NCBI GenBank assembly: GCA_002286855.1
Contig: NRSV01000012.1
Location: 496,001 to 560,000, forward strand
Length of the DNA: 64,000 nt
Reading direction: 5' to 3'
Origin: Bipolaris cookei
Taxonomy: Eukaryota > Ascomycota > Dothideomycetes > Pleosporales > Pleosporaceae
Made by a program: the position numbers and the translations under genes
The notes under the pieces: model-generated
What the model was told of the DNA's origin: nothing
What the model saw: only the letters and a program-made list of their open reading frames with translations
The model's database searches: none
In this document: piece by piece, positions 43,651-54,349 of the stretch
Layout of the letters: each line of letters starts with the position of its first letter
Numbering within the stretch: position 1 is the first letter of the stretch

Positions 43651-45585
43651 TCAAACTCTCTTTGCGTCATCTCCTCTAGCATCACCCTTTGCCATCTTCC
43701 GTGCCATTGCCCTCTCTCTTTCTAGGATACTGGCAAAAGTATCCATTCGCTTTGGCATACCACCTAGGTCCGCTCCGGTAGGCATAATACTGTCTCCCCT
43801 ACTGACACCATTCCTGCTGCCTCCGCCCCAAGCTCCAAGGCCCCATCCTCCTCCCGCAGCTGCTACTGGTCTTGTCGGCTCCCGAGTAACAAGCGCACCA
43901 GGACCATGTCCATACATGCTGACTCTCTGGACCTTGCGCAACCGAAGCAAGCCGTAAACTGCGACGAGGGCGCCAAACACGGAGCACCAAGCGCTGATAC
44001 CGTAGAACCCGTAGTCCGACTCTTCGATGAAGTTCTTGAGATTCATGCCATACAGGGCTGCGACAAAGGTACCGGCTGTGATTGCGAGGGTGAGAATGGA
44101 GAATTTGAGGTCGAGAAGCATGAGCGAGTTGCGGTTGGCGTCTAAAATGGCTTTGACACTGTAGTACTGTCAGTATACTATGAGGAAACTAGGAGAAATG
44201 GGAAGGTTACATACATTTCCTCTGTGTTCCTAATGCTTGATACCAAGTTCTCGGCTGCCTGTACAATTTCGTCGGCGACCTTGTGGTACGATTCCAGGAG
44301 CATCTCGACTTCGGTGTGATCATCGTCTTGCCGCAACTTGCCCTCTGCCTTTTCAGTCAAGTACATGGCGCTTAGATCGTCGTCTGCCTCGAGTAATTCT
44401 TCCAGTGCGTTCCGGACTAATCGTGCCTTTTGCTCAAAACTACCCAGCTTCTTGCTGTAAATCAGCAGGTACCTGAGCTTATCGCGGTCAATGTCTTCCT
44501 CGAGTTCCCTCAAGACCCTTACGACTGGTTCGCTGACCCCCTCAAATTCCTTTTCCAAGCTTAATGTTACGCTGATCAAGACGGCTTCCAATGCCCGAAA
44601 CTCGTATGGAAGAGTGCCGTTGAGGGTCGATTCTTTTTGACGGAGTCGCAGGTCGAGATCGTACATGAAGACCGACTGCGATTTCGAATCTGTAGTGCCG
44701 TATGCATCAAATACGAGGACCCGATTGTGTTTCAGCAATACCCGCAGATTGAGGAGGTTTATGAGAATCGCAGATGGTCGGACCAGGATATGTGGGAGAA
44801 GCGAAGAGTCGATCTTACGAAGGTCGCGCGGGAGAAGACCGTACTATTACGGGTCGTCAGCTATGGTATGTCGATATGTCATTCGCTTTACGTACCTTTG
44901 CGATCAATTCGCTCTTCTTAAACTCTCCACTGACAAGCGTGACGTTGCCGTGCTCGTCCAATTCCGTGCAGCGCATCTTCAACTCGTTCGTCGGCCGCAT
45001 TATACGTCCCAGACTACTTCCGAATCCCGAAGAACCAGAGGACGAGTCGTCTGGTGGTGGGGGCGGCGGTTGCAACTGCGCCAGCTTTCGCATTTTTACA
45101 CTGTTGAAAATGTTCCATACATTGTTGGTCCGTGTTGTAGAAAACGACTGGTAGGTGAAGCAATCGACATGCTGAAACGAGGTGCGCGGGGCGTATCGAA
45201 GAACAAGCGAACGGTCTTGAGGTGGAGGGGATGCTTTGTGTTCGATTAGGTACCTAGAGGTAACGAATCTCCTGCCGCTAGAAAATTTTCCCTTCTGTAA
45301 GTGACTTGTCACTCTTCCAAACAAACGTTTTCCTGAGCTCCTTCCTATCTGACTGCCGATAGCATAACCGCGACATTGTCGAGTGGTGTGGGCGCACTGC
45401 GCAATGGGCGATGCGAAGACATTATTGACCTGAGCTCGCAGAAAGCTCAAAACCGATGGCGATGGGGCGGCAACTCTCTGTATCAGAGTTGTCTTCATAA
45501 CTTTCCGGTAGAGTCGATATGTATGCGGAATCGATCCATACGGTCGTTGATCAAATCTTTTGCTTGAACCTTGCCTGCACGTCAT
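43651..45585 (-). CDS. MRS2: mitochondrial inner-membrane Mg2+ channel Mrs2/Lpe10
   Basis: A 608-aa CorA-type magnesium channel. Exons are 44896-45585, 44215-44843 and 43651-44158 (introns 52 and 56 nt). A long Arg/Ser-rich N-terminus (from MTCRQG or the internal MKTTLIQRV) is a mitochondrial presequence. The splice gives LIAKYGLLPRDLRKID, the family's entry motif. A long helical domain follows (LEKEFEGV to SIRNTEE), then two membrane helices with the diagnostic YGMN after helix 1 (FVAALYGMNLKNFIEE). A Gly-rich basic matrix tail closes the protein. It is somewhat longer than yeast Mrs2 because of the leader and tail. It shares a 140-bp divergent promoter with the DUF1115 gene. Confidence 0.94.
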
Positions 45586-45622
45586 AACATTTCCGCGGTC
45601 TTGGAAAATGATTTAGCGCTAG

Positions 45623-45654
45623 TGACGTCACGTGCGCCATCGTATTTGCACGTG
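45623..45654. promoter_or_regulatory. CRE (TGACGTCA) overlapping an E-box, plus a second E-box
   Basis: Between the divergent starts of MRS2 (45585) and the DUF1115 gene (45726), TGACGTCA occupies 45623-45630 and overlaps CACGTG at 45629-45634; a second CACGTG is at 45649-45654. These are consensus sites for ATF/CREB-type bZIP and Cbf1/bHLH factors. Which factor acts here is unknown. Confidence 0.6.
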
Positions 45655-45725
45655 TGTATCACAGGTCATGGGAACCCAATCTCATACATGCCATCCTTGA
45701 CTTTTGGATAACTAAAATCAATGAT

Positions 45726-46109
45726 ATGCCTCATCAGCTATACAACGCGCTGATTCGAACGCACCACATTACTTCGCGCAAGAAAGTTGCCAAACTCAAA
45801 ACGGCAGCATCGAATTGCAATGTTTACGCTTTGCTGCGCAGTGGCGGATGCCCTGGCATCATGTACTGTCAAGGCGCAGAGACTGGTGTGAGAGACTGGG
45901 TTACCAATGTTCAAAGGTTGCGCTATAAAGATTTCCAACTCGTCAAGAAGCCTGCCGAAAAGGAAACCTGCGGAAAGGAACTAGAGAGTGTCATCACGAA
46001 CGGGAAGCTAGAGGAGGTGGACAGTGTGAAAGACTTTGGAGCAAAGATGGAGAGTATAGGTGTCTGGGAATGGTGGAGAAAAGGCATGGGCTACGTGGGC
46101 AATGGCTAA
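45726..46109 (+). CDS. DUF1115 (RWDD2/3 C-terminal domain-like) protein
   Basis: A 127-aa single-exon protein. The segment LYNALIRTHHITSRKKVAKL, then LLRSGGCPGIMYCQGAETGV and RLRYKDFQLV, follows the DUF1115 pattern (HHI...KR..I..WA...L.G...PG.I.VEG...V..F...++.L.W+). In animals this domain follows an RWD domain; here it stands alone, which is common in fungi. The start at 45726 (MPHQLYN) is preferred since earlier codons in frame have only GTG. The function of the domain is not established. Divergent from MRS2. Confidence 0.72.
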   Translation: MPHQLYNALIRTHHITSRKKVAKLKTAASNCNVYALLRSGGCPGIMYCQGAETGVRDWVTNVQRLRYKDFQLVKKPAEKETCGKELESVITNGKLEEVDSVKDFGAKMESIGVWEWWRKGMGYVGNG

Positions 46110-46197
46110 TCTTGTTCTTGTGATTCAGGTACCTGTATAAAGTATTGCTTATCATTGCCTTGCTGTAGTTGTTTCCACCATAAAAAAACGGAAATTA

Positions 46198-47500
46198 CTA
46201 TACGCGTCTGAATATCTGACTACCATTCTCCTTGTTCTCCAGCAAACCCGTCATTCCTTTCGTCATCTTGTCGGCTTCACGAGCAGACCCTGCTCTACAC
46301 TCCCGACTATGCCAGCCCTCTATCTCCATAACAAGAGGTATTATAGCCGAGCCTTTCCATGCCACTACCTCTTTCCTCCAGCTTTGCAGCAGCGTAGCAA
46401 CAAGAAAGAAAATTCCCATTACCACCTCAATGGGCAAGATGATCCATCCCCAATTGACATTCACATACTGTTCGGATGCAATTGCCTTGGCTGCTAATTC
46501 CATACCGGCTGGACTTTGACCAAGAGCATATGTAATACTATCGCTCAAGCTTACCATTGTCTGTGTAAGATCTGTAGTGTTGCTCAGTACTAGGCTAAAA
46601 AGGTTCTCCTTTGAAGAGGAAAACACTGTGCTGAGGAATGCCATAAGTCTAGAGTTGTCGGTTGGAAGAACGCTGAAGCTTTTGTTCCCCGGAAATGTCT
46701 CGCTTTTGTCGGGCGCTTCGTCGCTAAATGGCCTTGATGTTTTTGCGGCGACGAATTTCAATAAGCTTCTGTCGACTAGTTTGGTAAGTTGATTGATTAT
46801 TTTTGGTGGATGTGCGCTGCTGTTGGATCCAGTCGAACCGCCACCGCCCGATGAGAAGTATGTATAAGCCGTAATTAAGAAGTCAGACGGTTTTGTGTAG
46901 TTGCAACTTCTACTGACTCGAGAAACATCAAAATCTATTTTGCTGGTTAATGTGGCGTTTCTGCACTCACTCGTTACAGCTAAGGTTGTGAAATCATCCC
47001 ATCGACAGTTACCAGTCTGGCATTGGATTTGGATAGGTGCGCTGAGATTATATAAACCATTGAGAACGGTGTCTTGCATCTTAGGATCCACCGTTCTCCC
47101 TAAACATAAAATTAGCAAGTAGTCTTGGTTTTGATGGTCTGCTGCGGATGTTATACCAGATGAACCAGTTAAACCCCGACCCGCGCTACTGTCATGAATT
47201 GGATTTCTGTAAAAGGTAGCCCCGGATTCCACAGAAATCTCCATTGAAGAATACGAAATGAGCTGTTACCATAGTGGACCCATGGTAAGAGATACAATGG
47301 TGATGAGGGCACCCCACGTAGTCAGTTTGGTTTTGAAATGGAGGGTGAAAATGAGTGTCAGCGAGCCCCATGGCCCACAACTGGCTTCATCGAGGATCTG
47401 AAACTCGTGTAAAGGCCGCAGTAAGCTTACGAGATGTATCCACTTGAGCTGGCTTATGAATTATGCAACTGGGACTACGAGTAAATGTTTAGGCGCCCTC
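46198..47500 (-). pseudogene. DUF3176 fungal membrane protein, decayed
   Basis: The minus-strand frame from 47244 down to 46198 encodes 348 aa with one clear C-terminal membrane helix (WGWIILPIEVVMGIFFLVATLL), a Cys-rich luminal part and several N-glycosylation sites, matching the second half of DUF3176 proteins. The missing first half is present upstream: reading back gives ISQLKW, RPLHEF, the family's EAS.GPWGSL and WGALITIVSL segments, but with TAA at 47266-47268 where Gln is expected, another TAA at 47461-47463, and a one-base frame change near 47490. The stop at 47266 fits CAA changed to TAA. So the gene is broken, probably by C-to-T mutation, at the edge of the transposon island. Confidence 0.75.
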
Positions 47501-48074
47501 TGCTACGATCGGTCAGCCCCCCGAAGCTAATCTGCATGCATCTCGGAATGATCCGTACTATATATAGCAAGGCTAGACTTTGTGGCCTCAAAAAATGACG
47601 GTAGGGTCACAAAAGCGATAGTTGTGAACGTGCTACTTTTTTGCGACAATTTCTGCTGCATGCTGTTTTCTGTTTTTGCTATTTTAGCACAGCCTAGTCG
47701 TATGTATTACTCTAGTTTTTGCATCTGAGCTTTTCTATCTCTCCGAGATCTTCACGCTTAGGGCTTCGCAGTCTCGAGATGGTACCCCAAATCAATCCTT
47801 AGCGAAGCTTATATGCTTTTTACTCTTGGTCTGTTGCTAGAACCTCCATGGCGCACGGAAGAGAGAGATTAGTTTCTAAAACTCGGTCTATGCGCAAGTG
47901 AGTTTCCCCAAGAACAGAAGTGCGCCATCTCATGTATCATTTGGCCATAGCGGTGGCGGTGAGTGAAAAACATGTCTTCTGTTTTGGAGGATGAAGCTCG
48001 AACTATGTTCTTAGTATACGTCTTTGAAGATATGAGTTAAAAGATTGTAATTATAAGTACACACAGTTGTACTA
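47501..48074. other. AT-rich border to the transposon island
   Basis: No gene recognised. It may hold the decayed promoter and N-terminus of the DUF3176 gene. Confidence 0.45.
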
Positions 48075-48724
48075 ACGTGACTGCATAGCGAGCGCGCCAC
48101 CCTAACAAGCTATCAAGCCTTCTATATACAACACCTCATCACCACTAAAATATATCATAGCCTATAGTATATAGTATAAATCACTAGCGTCTGTTACGTC
48201 TTTTTTACATGTGCGTGAGTTATGCCCTGCCTCGCCGCAGCGCTTGCAGTGCCTTTTGCACTGCTTGCCTACACCTGTTCGGGCCCTAATTTTACGCGTT
48301 TCCCCGTCTACCTGCGCTCTAACATCTATTTCGGCCATCAAACCCTCTGCCTTTTCCTTTGAAAAGTCTCCGCCCTCTTGGATCCGCTTCCGCTTCCGCG
48401 ATTTACGCTCAGAAGCAGCCTTATTTGACGCTTCAAGTTATAGCACTCAGGCTACTAGCAATGTCTGTGAATGCAGTATCATCTCAGTGCCTTTTCTAAG
48501 CTGATCAAGCATGTCAACCATAGCAGATGGTGAGGAACCCTGATGTTTTCGAATACGATCTCGAAGCAGCGTCGATTGAGCCTCTACTTCAGCAGCTTTG
48601 GTGGGTGTCTTAGGGCTCCATTGTGTCGCCCCTGGTAGAGGCGGTGTTGGCGTGCGAAGCTTGATATCAAGCTTCGATAGCACCACTAATGGGTCGGTAG
48701 ACACTACTGTTGTTGTTATTATTA
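48075..48724 (-). mobile_element. pogo/Fot1-type element copy A (family 2), C-terminal fragment
   Basis: Minus-strand remnant of a DDE_1 transposase. Visible from its inner side: VLSKLDIKLRTPTPP (the linker after the catalytic core), a coiled region, a basic KSRKRKRIQ stretch and a CCHC knuckle CKRCGEAGHNSRTC. The outer end carries ACGTGAC next to TA (48073-48074) and a GCGAGCGCGCCAC subterminal motif like that of the other copies. The rest of the element is cut off where copy B has inserted at TA. Only about 650 bp survive, and it cannot encode activity. Confidence 0.75.
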
Positions 48725-48788
48725 ACGTGGTTCACAAGCGAGTCGGCCACTTTGCACCGGCGCGTCCTCATCAACATTATAATACGTC

Positions 48789-50434
48789 ATGTCTCAAAAA
48801 CGCACCTCTCAAACTTCATATACTGAATCAGATCTTCAGCTTGCTCTTTTTGATATCCAAAAAAACATGTTCAAAGCCAAAGACGTGCTGCTACTATTTG
48901 TAATGTGCTTCGAACTACTCTCCAAGACCGACGTGCTGGGAAGCATCTCCGACGCTACTGTGAAGCCAACTCAAAGCGTCTTAATAAGCTAGAAGAGGGG
49001 GCTATAGTTAAGCGTATTTTTGAAGAGTCTACTTGAGGATTTGCGTCTATGAAGACTGAAGTTCGAGCAATGGCTGATAAACTCCTGCATGAGCGCGCCA
49101 GCGACCCTGTTGCCAAGAACTGGGTTGGTAACTTTGTCAAGCGAACTCCTGAGCTCCGTACGCGCTGGAGCCGTCCTTATGATCACTAGCAAGCCGCCTG
49201 CGAGGACCCAGCGGCTATCCAGCGCTGGTTCGATCTAGTCGAGGCGACGAAGCAGAAGTGGGGTATTGTGGACGACGATATCTACAACTTTGACGAAACT
49301 GGCTTTATGATGGGCAAGATTTTATCACAGTTAGTTATCACAGCATCAGAAGGATATGGCAAAAAGAAGCGGGTACAGCCAGGCAACCGTGAGTGGGTTA
49401 CTGTGATCCAAGGCGTGGGCGCGTCGGGTCGCCGGCTACCCCCCTTCGTTATCTTTGCGGGCAAGGTGCTTATCGACGTCTGGTTCAAAGACCTGCCTAC
49501 TGACTAGGTCCTTGAAGTCAGTCATAATGGCTGGACGAATAATCAGCTTGCTCTTGCATGGCTAGAGCACTTTGACAGGCATACAAAGAGCTCCTCTCTA
49601 GGTGTATATCGACTACTCATTATCGACGGCCATGAGAGCCACTGCTCCGTCGAATTCCAAGATCTTTGCAAGGAGAAGAATATNNNNNNNNNNNNNNNNN
49701 NNNNNNNNNNNNNNNNNNNNNNNNNNNNNNNNNNNNNNNNNNNNNNNNNNNNNNNNNNNNGCAAGTATGGCGACGCTGTTTCGGGCTTGGCACGCAACCG
49801 CACCCACTATATCAGTAAAGAGACCTTCCTACCACTCTTTAAGACTGCTTTTGAGCAGTCTATTACGAAGGAGAATATCCAAGCTGGCTTCAGAGGTGCT
49901 GATCTAGCCCCAAACGACCCACAGGCTGTGCTATCTAAGCTTGATGTGGTAGTACAGACGCCACATCAATTGCCGCGACAGGTAGCCGCCTGGGAGGCGC
50001 AGACACCACGCAACGCGCGCGAAGTCGAGGCTCAAAGTGCTCTCATTTGACAGAGAGTAAGAAACCGCCCTGGGCCTTCTGCAAGTTCTCTTGACGAGAA
50101 GGTTGTGCAGCTGAGTAAAGGGGCTCAGCAAATAGCACATGAGATGACACTTATGAGGGAGGAAGTAGCTGCTCTTAGAGAGGCTCTAGATGCAACAAAT
50201 AAGCGTAAGAGCCGCAAGCGGCGATACGTACGGACAGAAAAGACTCTTACTATAGGCAAGGTACAAGAGGTATTAGCTGAACAGGCGAGTAGCAGTCGTG
50301 GTGACGGTGAGAGTGCGTCGAAGAGGGTGCGAGGAGAGAGGCGGTGCGGGCGTTGCAAGCAGACTGGACACAACGCTCGTACCTGCGCAGTTGAGATAGA
50401 TAGTGCAAGTGATAGTGGCGATTCTAATAATTAA
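48789..50434 (+). pseudogene. DDE_1 transposase of copy B
   Basis: Compared with copy C, this gene has a one-base deletion in the first 25 codons and in-frame stops. CGA to TGA near 49036 and 50048, CAG to TAG near 49187, and TGG to TAG at 49505. All four are C-to-T or G-to-A changes. The catalytic blocks NFDETGFMMGK and LLIIDGHESH are still readable, then Ns, then the C-terminal AGFRGADLAP, a coiled stretch and the CCHC knuckle CGRCKQTGHNARTC. Inactive. Confidence 0.85.
49684..49760. other. run of 77 undetermined bases
   Basis: The Ns replace the third catalytic-Asp block of copy B. In the aligned copy C the corresponding interval is also 77 bases, so the gap size is likely real. Confidence 0.9.
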
Positions 50435-50558
50435 TTTGGTATATTATAATAGTTTATTGACTGTGATAAAAGTGCGTGATAACGTATCAACGTCGACGCG
50501 CTGGTGGAGAGGTGGCGCCTCGCTTGTGAACCACGTTATGTCCAACGCTATATTTATA

Positions 50559-51025
50559 ACGTGGTTTACAAGCGAGCGCCGCGTACAAGCGAGCGCCGCA
50601 CCCCACCAACTTCGCACACCTTTACAAGCGTGTGGCTCCACCACATATAGATGGTTTTAATAGATATTAATATAGTAGATTAATTGCTATCTAGAGTATC
50701 TTTTTTACATGTACGCGAGTTATGACCAGTCTCTTTGCATCTACTACAGCGCGTAAGAGCTCGGCGGCTGACACCTGATCGCTCTCCTCCTTGACGCTCC
50801 TCACGAATAATCTGCTCATCAGCCTCACGTTGAGCAAGTATGTCCTCTCCAGCTCCCTTAGTAAGGACTCCACGCTTCTGTATCCGCTTTTTCTTACGCT
50901 TTCTACGCTCTGATACTGCTGTGTTAGCTCTCTCAAGGCTGGCGATTCGATCGCGCATTAGCTCAGCTGAGAGCATCATTATCTCTGCCCCCTTCTTAAG
51001 CTGGCCAATTGCCGCGATAATTGAA
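50559..51025 (-). mobile_element. pogo/Fot1-type element copy D (family 2), 3' fragment
   Basis: About 467 bp on the minus strand, from the inverted terminus ACGTGGTTTACAAGCGAG (with TA at 50557-50558) to a single N at 51026. It encodes the last 112 transposase residues including coiled SERRKRKKKRIQKRG and the knuckle CSRCKETGHNSRTC. It is almost identical to the same part of copy E (two differences noticed in the outer 120 bp) in opposite orientation. Beyond the N it abuts LINE sequence, so a continuous reading frame across the N is a chimera, not one protein. Confidence 0.85.
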
Positions 51026-51026
51026 N

Positions 51027-53064
51027 ACGCGATCGCGCCTCCGTACGTGTCGATAGGTCGCTGTACGAGATCTGCATTGAAGAAGAGAAACAGAATTGGC
51101 GATAACGGAGACCCTTGCGGTAGCCCTGCTTGTGGTAGTTCTTGGACCTTAGAAGCCTGTCCGTTGACCTGGATTGACGCTGTGCGCTCTGAGCAGAATG
51201 CCTCTACCCACTTCAGCAGCTTCTGTGGTATCCCTCGTGCTTTCATCCTCTGCAGTAGTCTCTCCTTACACACCCCGTTGTACGCTCCTTTGACATCGAA
51301 GCTAATTAGGCTGACTGTCCGGCGGCCTCGCCACGCGGTGTAAATCTGCTCTTGGAGCAACACTAGTGCTTGCTCGGCTGATCGCTGCTTGCGTGCTCCA
51401 AAGTGGTTAGTGGGCAGAAGCCCGTGTGTCTCTGCCATGTGCGAGATCCTCTCTGCCACCACCGACTCTAGCACTTTGCCCAGAGTGGCCAACAGTGAGA
51501 TCGGCCTCCACGCCTTTGCGACGGTGTAGTCTTCCTTGCCTGGTTTCTTAAGCGGTATGATCTTGGCATGTCTCCATTGGCTAGGCAACACTCCCTCCTC
51601 TAGCGACTGTCGGAATAGCGCAAGCACATGGTCTTTCACTGTCGGCCAGACCTGCTTCCATACGATGACTGGCAGTCCGTCGTCTCCAGGTGCTTTCCAT
51701 GACTTGGCGGCGTGCAGCTGTCTTTCCACCTCCTCGAGCGTGATGGTCGGCATTGCTACAGGTGCTCTCTGCGGCCTGGCTCCCTCGTCATCGATGCTGC
51801 TAGGAAGTGGAGGGAAGAAGGTGTTGAGTAGCTCCTCCGCTTGTTCTTCAAAGTCGCTCGTAGTTGTCCCGTCCGTTCTGCGAAGTGCTGGAACTGTCCC
51901 GAACGCCTCGTTGCCCGCCTTCAGATACTTGGCCGCGTTCCAGATGTTGTCGTTGTCCGCCAGGAAGTCATCCCAGTGCTTTCTCTTCTGCTGTCGAATG
52001 GCGTCATGGTACTGTTTCGACGCTCCTTTTGCCATCTCTTCTAGGTCCGGCCGAGCAACCCCTGTTCGTCTCGCGGCTCTCGCTTGGTTCCTCCAGTGCG
52101 TGTAGATGCGGCGTAGCTGTGTCAGGTCCTGCGTCCACCACCTCTTTGCATATGGTGACGCCTTAGCCCTAGGTGTCAGTGCGTGCACCGCCTCCAGCAC
52201 CACCGCCATTAGTCTGTCGGTCCTCTGCTGCGTCGTGCCCGCTGGTGGGGTCACGCGGAGCGCTCCGGCGATCCTGTCGTTGATTACTTTCCACGGTGCG
52301 TTCTTGAGCAGAAGCCGCTCTTGCTGTCGCGCCACTGGCACGGAGCTGTCAAAGACTGTTTCGATCATTCGGTGGTCGGAGCCATGCTCGGTGTCGTGGG
52401 CAGCGCATCTTAGCACCGTGTCTGCCAGCTCTTTTGACGCTAGCACTAAGTCAATTGTCGTCTCGTACTCTCCGCACTGCCATGTCTTGGTGCCGCGCGG
52501 GAGCAGGCTGCTGAGCGCGTGTTCTGTCATCAGATCGATGATCGGGTCTGCCTCGCCCTGTCTGACCAGCGTCACATCCTCTCCTCCCCACAGCTGGTCG
52601 TGCTGATTGAAGTCGCCGGCTAGCACGACGTCCACCACCGTATCGGCCCTTCGTCTCGTCTCCGCAATCACTCTGTCTATCTTTTTGCATGCGTCTCGCA
52701 ACGCCTGCGGGTCTCCGCCTGGTATGTACACCGACACCACTAGAACCCGCCGCTCGTGTAGCCGGATGATCGCTGCTGTCAGGTCCGGCGACTCTACTCG
52801 TACCTGTTCTGCCTCTACCTCCCTGTTCACCCACAGCATGCTCCGTATCGACCACCTTCCTTCTCGCCAGGTCGATGGTACCATCTTAGTCCACTTGTGG
52901 TGGAGCGTGGGCGTCGTCAGCAGCCGACCCTGGATCCTCCGTGCATGCGGCTCCTGGATAGCTACCACCGCCACGTCTTGCAACTCTTCATCGTTCATCA
53001 AGCTATCATGTACTTCGCCTTGCTTTCTAACATTAAGCTGGATTATGCGGAATGCTCTATTCAT
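51027..53064 (-). CDS. Tad1-like non-LTR retrotransposon ORF2 (endonuclease-reverse transcriptase), truncated
   Basis: Open frame from ATG at 53064 down to the N at 51026, about 679 residues. Domains: AP-type endonuclease at 1-225 (IIQLNV, IQEPH, VVSVYIPGG, VLAGDFNQHD, TIDLVLAS, GSDHRMIE), a linker with paired basic helices, then reverse transcriptase starting near 400 (WKAPGDDGLP, AKIIPLKKPGK, WRPISLL, FGARKQRSAEQAL, SFDVKGAYNGV, GLPQGSPLSPILF). The frame is cut just before the expected catalytic YxDD/VDDY block, so it cannot be active. There are no internal stops, suggesting a recent insertion. The C-terminal RT and RNase H are missing from this copy. Confidence 0.9.
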
Positions 53065-54349
53065 GTTGAGGTGGGTATAGCATCCGACAGTTTCTGCTGA
53101 ACGATTCGTGCGGTCCTCCGCATAGCACGCACTTCATCACTACTTCGCTGCAGCTCTTGTGGTGGTGGCCTTCTTTGGCGCATCTCCCGCATCTCTGCGC
53201 CTTTCGGCACTGATACGCTTTGTGGCCGAGCTCCTGGCAGTTGTAGCACTGCCCTGGCCGTGGTCGCTGCTCAAATACGCTTGTTGTGCCGGACTCTCCG
53301 CCCGCGTGGAAGAAGCCTTCTGCGATGAGTCTCCTCGCGTCACTTTTCTTAGTCACGTACACCACCATAGATCCGTACGCCTTAGGGACGTCTCTCTTGC
53401 TAAGCCACGCAATCTTGGCTACTGTCGTTCCATTCTCTTCTCCAAAAGCTTCTGCTGCTCCTGCTCTAATCTCATCTTTTTCGTCCAACACTGCAGTCCT
53501 CTTGACGTTGTCGATCTTGACTGGGTAAAGCTCATCGCGCAGCACGCGCGAGCCTGCGCCAATCTTCTCTGCTGCTCTCTTGACTAGCTGGTGCTCATCT
53601 TCATCTCTGCACGCGATCCTGATCCGGCTCTGGGTCGCATGGTCGACGGTGACCGCCCGGCATCGCCAATTTTCTCGGTTCTCCATTGTGCGCATCTCTT
53701 TTTCCACCGCTGCTCTGACCGATCCTGCTGATAATCTGCCATTTCCGCCATCTGCCCTGGAGATGTCTACAGTGACGCTGGGCACGTCGATAGAAGCGAG
53801 GTTAGTTCTGGTAGTGTGCTGCTGGATTGCTAGCTGCGCGGCTGTGGCGTTTAGTCCTGCGGGTGCGCTTGTGGACGCTACCTCAGCCCAGGTACGCGTA
53901 CCAGAGCTTGTTGCCACGAGGTCATCAACGCGTGTCTTCAGCTCAGCGATCTCGTCAATAAGTCTCACATTGTGGTCAATAATCGCTTGCTGGTTCTTTC
54001 TAATCTCTCTTGTTTCGCGTTCGAGGTTCTGGATCGTTTCATTCTGCTGCTGGATGATCTTGGTTAACGCAGTAAGTAGATCTTTGTTGGTGGCGGCGGT
54101 CTTCCTGGCTTGACGGATAGGTTGGCTGCTTTCGATCTGGATAGTGTCGGAGTCGTCGGCTGATAGGTCTAGCTGTAGTGGTCGCCTGCGGTAGTGTTCG
54201 TTTTGCTCGATAGTGTTTCTTGCGCGCCTCTTCAGTGGTGCTGGTAGCTCGGTTGACAGGGATGTCGCTTCGCGTTCGCGGTCGCGGTCGCGTTCCGGGG
54301 TCGAGATGGCCATCTCTCCCACGCGTCCAGATCGCAAACTCCTGGGCAT
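53057..54349 (-). CDS. Tad1-like non-LTR retrotransposon ORF1 (gag-like, CCHC)
   Basis: Open frame of about 430 aa from ATG at 54349 (a second candidate is 54313). The N-third is Arg/Glu-rich with a coiled coil (about 110-170: IIQQQNETIQNLERETREIR...). The C-third has three zinc knuckles in a row: CYNCQELGHKAYQC, CGRCAKEGHHHKSC and CVLCGGPHESFSRNC. Such proteins bind the element's RNA in the LINE particle. The stop (TAG, 53057-53059) overlaps the ORF2 ATG in the sequence ATGAATAG. No stops inside, so it is young. Confidence 0.88.
   Translation of the reverse strand: MPRSLRSGRVGEMAISTPERDRDREREATSLSTELPAPLKRRARNTIEQNEHYRRRPLQLDLSADDSDTIQIESSQPIRQARKTAATNKDLLTALTKIIQQQNETIQNLERETREIRKNQQAIIDHNVRLIDEIAELKTRVDDLVATSSGTRTWAEVASTSAPAGLNATAAQLAIQQHTTRTNLASIDVPSVTVDISRADGGNGRLSAGSVRAAVEKEMRTMENRENWRCRAVTVDHATQSRIRIACRDEDEHQLVKRAAEKIGAGSRVLRDELYPVKIDNVKRTAVLDEKDEIRAGAAEAFGEENGTTVAKIAWLSKRDVPKAYGSMVVYVTKKSDARRLIAEGFFHAGGESGTTSVFEQRPRPGQCYNCQELGHKAYQCRKAQRCGRCAKEGHHHKSCSEVVMKCVLCGGPHESFSRNCRMLYPPQHE

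Larger units (their letters stand above)
48725..50536 (+). mobile_element. pogo/Fot1-type element copy B (family 1), full-length but dead
   Basis: 1812 bp between TA dinucleotides (48723-48724 and 50537-50538), with inverted ends ACGTGGTTCACAAGCG. It carries one degenerate transposase gene (next entry). The interior includes 77 Ns at 49684-49760. The element has inserted next to the truncated copy A. Confidence 0.85.
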
